15,694 bases of DNA, from NCBI RefSeq assembly GCF_028867965.1, contig NZ_JAPQNT010000021.1:1-15694 (forward strand), in the 5' to 3' direction. Made by a program: the position numbers and the translations under genes. The notes below the pieces were generated by a model, which was given only the letters and a program-made list of their open reading frames with translations, made no database searches and was not told where the DNA came from. Of the stretch, positions 13,895 to 15,694 are shown piece by piece; the stretch's first letter is position 1, and the number at the start of each line of letters is the position of its first letter. Source of the DNA: Flavobacterium sp. SUN046. GTDB taxonomy: Bacteria > Bacteroidota > Bacteroidia > Flavobacteriales > Flavobacteriaceae.

Positions 13895-14518
13895 ATGACA
13901 CCTTTTACAATACAACGAAACAACTTTTTAACACAAAACATTCAAGGGTTTTATCATACTGATTTTGGTGGTGTTGAGCTACCAAACAACCCGAATTTTT
14001 TATATAAGTTAAAAAATGACCCACACCATAATTGGTCTGCACTTCGCATACAACAAGCCCAACAGGAATTTCGGAATGCACTTATTATTGACCTTCCAGC
14101 TATACTAGCTCAAGTCAATAAAAACTCTATAACGGTTTGCGTTGTTCCTAGAGCTAAAGCCGAAAATACATATCGTGCAAATCAGTTACTTTTTAAATCG
14201 ACAATCAAATTAGTTGTTGAAACTCTTGCTGGCTTCAATGATGGAACCAATTACATTCAAAGACACACCAATACAAAAACAACACACATTAGACAACCAG
14301 TTGAAGGATTTAACAATGATGGTTTACTACCATATGTTGGAATTACAAATGCTACTTGTCATATTTCTGATGACGTTATTGGCAAGGATATTCTATTAAT
14401 TGACGATATTTACACAAGAAACGTGAATATTGACGAAGATGCAATTCAAGCATTACTGACTAAAGGCGCAAGTTCAGTCACTTTTTATGCAATTGGAAAT
14501 ACCGTTTTAAGACATTAA
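13895..14518 (+). CDS. Phosphoribosyltransferase-like protein (cassette gene 2)
   Basis: This 207-residue protein has the PRPP-binding signature of type I phosphoribosyltransferases at residues 165-181: DILLIDDIYTRNVNID, matching hydrophobic-hydrophobic-DD-x-x-T-x-x-x-T/N with Asn replacing the last Thr/Ser. It ends in the typical next strand SSVTFYAIGNT (193-203). Upstream, VVPRAKAENTYRANQLLF (83-100) recalls the ComF-like R..N segment, and TTHIRQPVEG (129-138) may be the flexible loop. Such enzymes join or release PRPP and a base; ComF-like members work with DNA uptake or repair proteins. It starts 3 bp after the HAD stop and is followed 11 bp later by the SLOG gene, so all three are surely co-transcribed. 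The substrate is unknown. Confidence 0.82.
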   Translation: MTPFTIQRNNFLTQNIQGFYHTDFGGVELPNNPNFLYKLKNDPHHNWSALRIQQAQQEFRNALIIDLPAILAQVNKNSITVCVVPRAKAENTYRANQLLFKSTIKLVVETLAGFNDGTNYIQRHTNTKTTHIRQPVEGFNNDGLLPYVGITNATCHISDDVIGKDILLIDDIYTRNVNIDEDAIQALLTKGASSVTFYAIGNTVLRH

Positions 14519-14529
14519 AAAATTGAAAA

Positions 14530-15528
14530 ATGAAATATACAGATAACTCAATTAATATAATAACAGCCAAAACCTATAAAGGTATTGGCAGAGCTTGGAT
14601 AATTAAAAATCTAAAAGGCAATGAAAGTGTTGAGAAAATTGTATCATTATTGAACAATAACTCAAAACAAGATGAGTTAATCACAATTGATGATTTTGAA
14701 TTCGACAAGAATAAAGTCATAAAACAAATAGAAGCTTTTGGAGAAAGTTGTGATGGAATTGTTGCTATTGGCGACAAGAATTTTCCAAAGTATAGAGGAA
14801 ATGTAAAAGAAAGTGAACAGCCTATATTTCTTTTTTACAAAGGAGATATTAGTTTATTAGATATTGAAAATAGTAACATTACTGTTATTGGGCTACTTAA
14901 TCCGGACGAATCAATCGAAATTAGAGAACAAAAAATAGTTGCTGAAATTGTAAAAAGAGATGTGATAATTGTTAGCGGTTTAGCATTTGGATGCGATAGT
15001 ATTGCTCATAAACAAGCACTTATTGGTGGTAAAACTGTTGCTGTTTTACCTAGTCCACTAAACAATATTATGCCAGCAAAAAATAAAAGTTTAGCATTTG
15101 AGATAGTTGAAGAAGGCGGACTTTTAATAACTGAATATTATGACGAGTTTAAATCTTCAATGGAGTTAAGCAGTCGATACAAAGAACGTGATAGATTACA
15201 AGCATTATTTTGTGATACAGTTATTTTAGCGGCTAGTTATGCTCAAGATTCTGCAAATCGTTGGAAAATATTCGACCAAAAACTAGATAGTGGCGCAAGG
15301 TTAGCAATGGGATATGCAAAAGATTACAATATACCACAAGCTGTAATGTACGACCAAAATATGGATATTGACAATCCAATGTTTGATTTAAATAGACAAT
15401 TAATAGCTGAACAAAAAGACATTACTATTTTAACGCAGAAAAATTTAGACGAAATTATTAATAAAATCAAATCCAATAAAGCGAACATTAATAACCGAAG
15501 TGCTTTTCAGGGAAATTTATTTGGTTAA
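14530..15528 (+). CDS. DprA/SLOG-fold protein (cassette gene 3)
   Basis: This 332-residue protein follows the DprA (Smf) layout. A SAM/HhH-like N-terminus (KGIGRAWIIKNLKGNESVEKI, about 17-37) is followed by a Rossmann-like SLOG core with GDKNFPKYRG (81-90), IFLFYKGDISLLD (99-111), IIVSGLAFGCDSIAHKQAL (146-164), TVAVLPSPLNNIMPAKN (169-185) and GGLLITEY (196-203). In DprA the next motif is F..RNR; here it is SRYKERDRLQALFCDTVIL (215-233). DprA binds single-stranded DNA and loads RecA during transformation; other SLOG proteins sense nucleotides. The winged-helix tail of long DprA is absent and the protein ends QGNLFG, a possible sliding-clamp-binding peptide. As a mobile-cassette gene linked to HAD and phosphoribosyltransferase genes, it is more likely a specialised paralogue than the housekeeping DprA. 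Confidence 0.85.
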   Translation: MKYTDNSINIITAKTYKGIGRAWIIKNLKGNESVEKIVSLLNNNSKQDELITIDDFEFDKNKVIKQIEAFGESCDGIVAIGDKNFPKYRGNVKESEQPIFLFYKGDISLLDIENSNITVIGLLNPDESIEIREQKIVAEIVKRDVIIVSGLAFGCDSIAHKQALIGGKTVAVLPSPLNNIMPAKNKSLAFEIVEEGGLLITEYYDEFKSSMELSSRYKERDRLQALFCDTVILAASYAQDSANRWKIFDQKLDSGARLAMGYAKDYNIPQAVMYDQNMDIDNPMFDLNRQLIAEQKDITILTQKNLDEIINKIKSNKANINNRSAFQGNLFG

Positions 15529-15564
15529 ATATTAAAATGGAAAATTACCATAACGAATAACACC

Positions 15565-15678
15565 AGCACCTAACAGCCGTTCCTATGTAAAGCACCATTA
15601 AGTTATTAACAACTTTTGAATAAGGTTTATATGTTTTTTTTAATTGAGTTCAATTATCCGTACAACGGCTTGTTGGAA
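15565..15678 (+). other. attC-like recombination site at the cassette right end
   Basis: The order is R''-like ACCTAAC (15568-15574, extended inverse AGCACCTAAC from 15565), L''-like AGCCGTT (15575-15581), an 82-nt variable centre, L'-like AACGGCT (15664-15670), one extra T (15671), then GTTGGAA (15672-15678) as R', which fits GTTRRRY except at the last base. AGCCGTT and AACGGCT are exact inverses, and an unpaired base between L' and R' is a usual attC feature. The centre includes TAATTGAGTTCAATTA (15641-15656), another dyad. The remaining sequence to 15694 starts whatever follows the cassette and is too short to read. No standard terminator is seen after the SLOG gene. Confidence 0.6.
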
Positions 15679-15694
15679 AAGTTGGCAACTAACT

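Noticed and set aside
14530..15528. Housekeeping competence gene dprA
   Set aside because: The core matches DprA, but the cassette setting, altered RNR block, missing winged-helix tail and link to HAD and phosphoribosyltransferase genes argue for a specialised paralogue.
12025..15694. Prophage or conjugative element
   Set aside because: Apart from the recombinase there are no phage structural, relaxase or transfer genes, and the unit is only one short operon with cassette-like ends.

Overview
The window is AT-rich bacterial chromosome, most likely from Flavobacterium or a close relative (Bacteroidota). The evidence is the recurrent TAnnTTTG promoter -7 box just upstream of genes, the absence of Shine-Dalgarno sequences, a Rho factor with a long Asn/Gln/Pro-rich insert, a DUF4293 gene divergent from rho, and GIN-domain and DUF4442 proteins of the kind common in this class. 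The species cannot be named from the sequence alone.

Positions 1-350 are a non-coding tandem array of a 59-bp unit that probably continues off the left edge. A housekeeping stretch follows: a DUF4442 hotdog-fold protein, an exported GIN-domain protein, a tRNA-Pro(UGG) gene on the minus strand, trxB, rho (minus strand), the DUF4293 membrane protein, a YfcE-like metallophosphoesterase (minus strand), truA (TTG start), an ABC exporter, a small HExxH protein, a PAP2-family phosphatase and lpdA. truA, the exporter and the HExxH gene run in one direction with short gaps and may be an operon. Intrinsic terminators are visible after the GIN gene, tRNA-Pro, trxB, rho, the DUF4293 gene and lpdA. Several intergenic gaps carry short dispersed or inverted repeats.

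After the lpdA terminator the character changes. A tyrosine recombinase (12025-13098) with an extra N-terminal module is followed by an AT-rich gap and then a tightly packed three-gene unit: a HAD-family hydrolase, a PRPP-type phosphoribosyltransferase and a DprA/SLOG-fold protein. The unit is bounded on the left by GTTAGGTGCT (13242-13251) and on the right by its exact inverse AGCACCTAAC (15565-15574). The right copy begins an imperfect palindrome with the layout of an integron attC site: ACCTAAC, AGCCGTT, variable centre, AACGGCT, one extra base, GTTGGAA. This reads as an integron-like platform in which recombinase and cassette point the same way, holding one cassette of about 2.4 kb.

The cassette's combination of HAD, phosphoribosyltransferase and nucleotide- or DNA-binding SLOG protein resembles the nucleotide-centred conflict systems found in mobile elements, but its function cannot be assigned from sequence. 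It is the best candidate here for an undescribed system.
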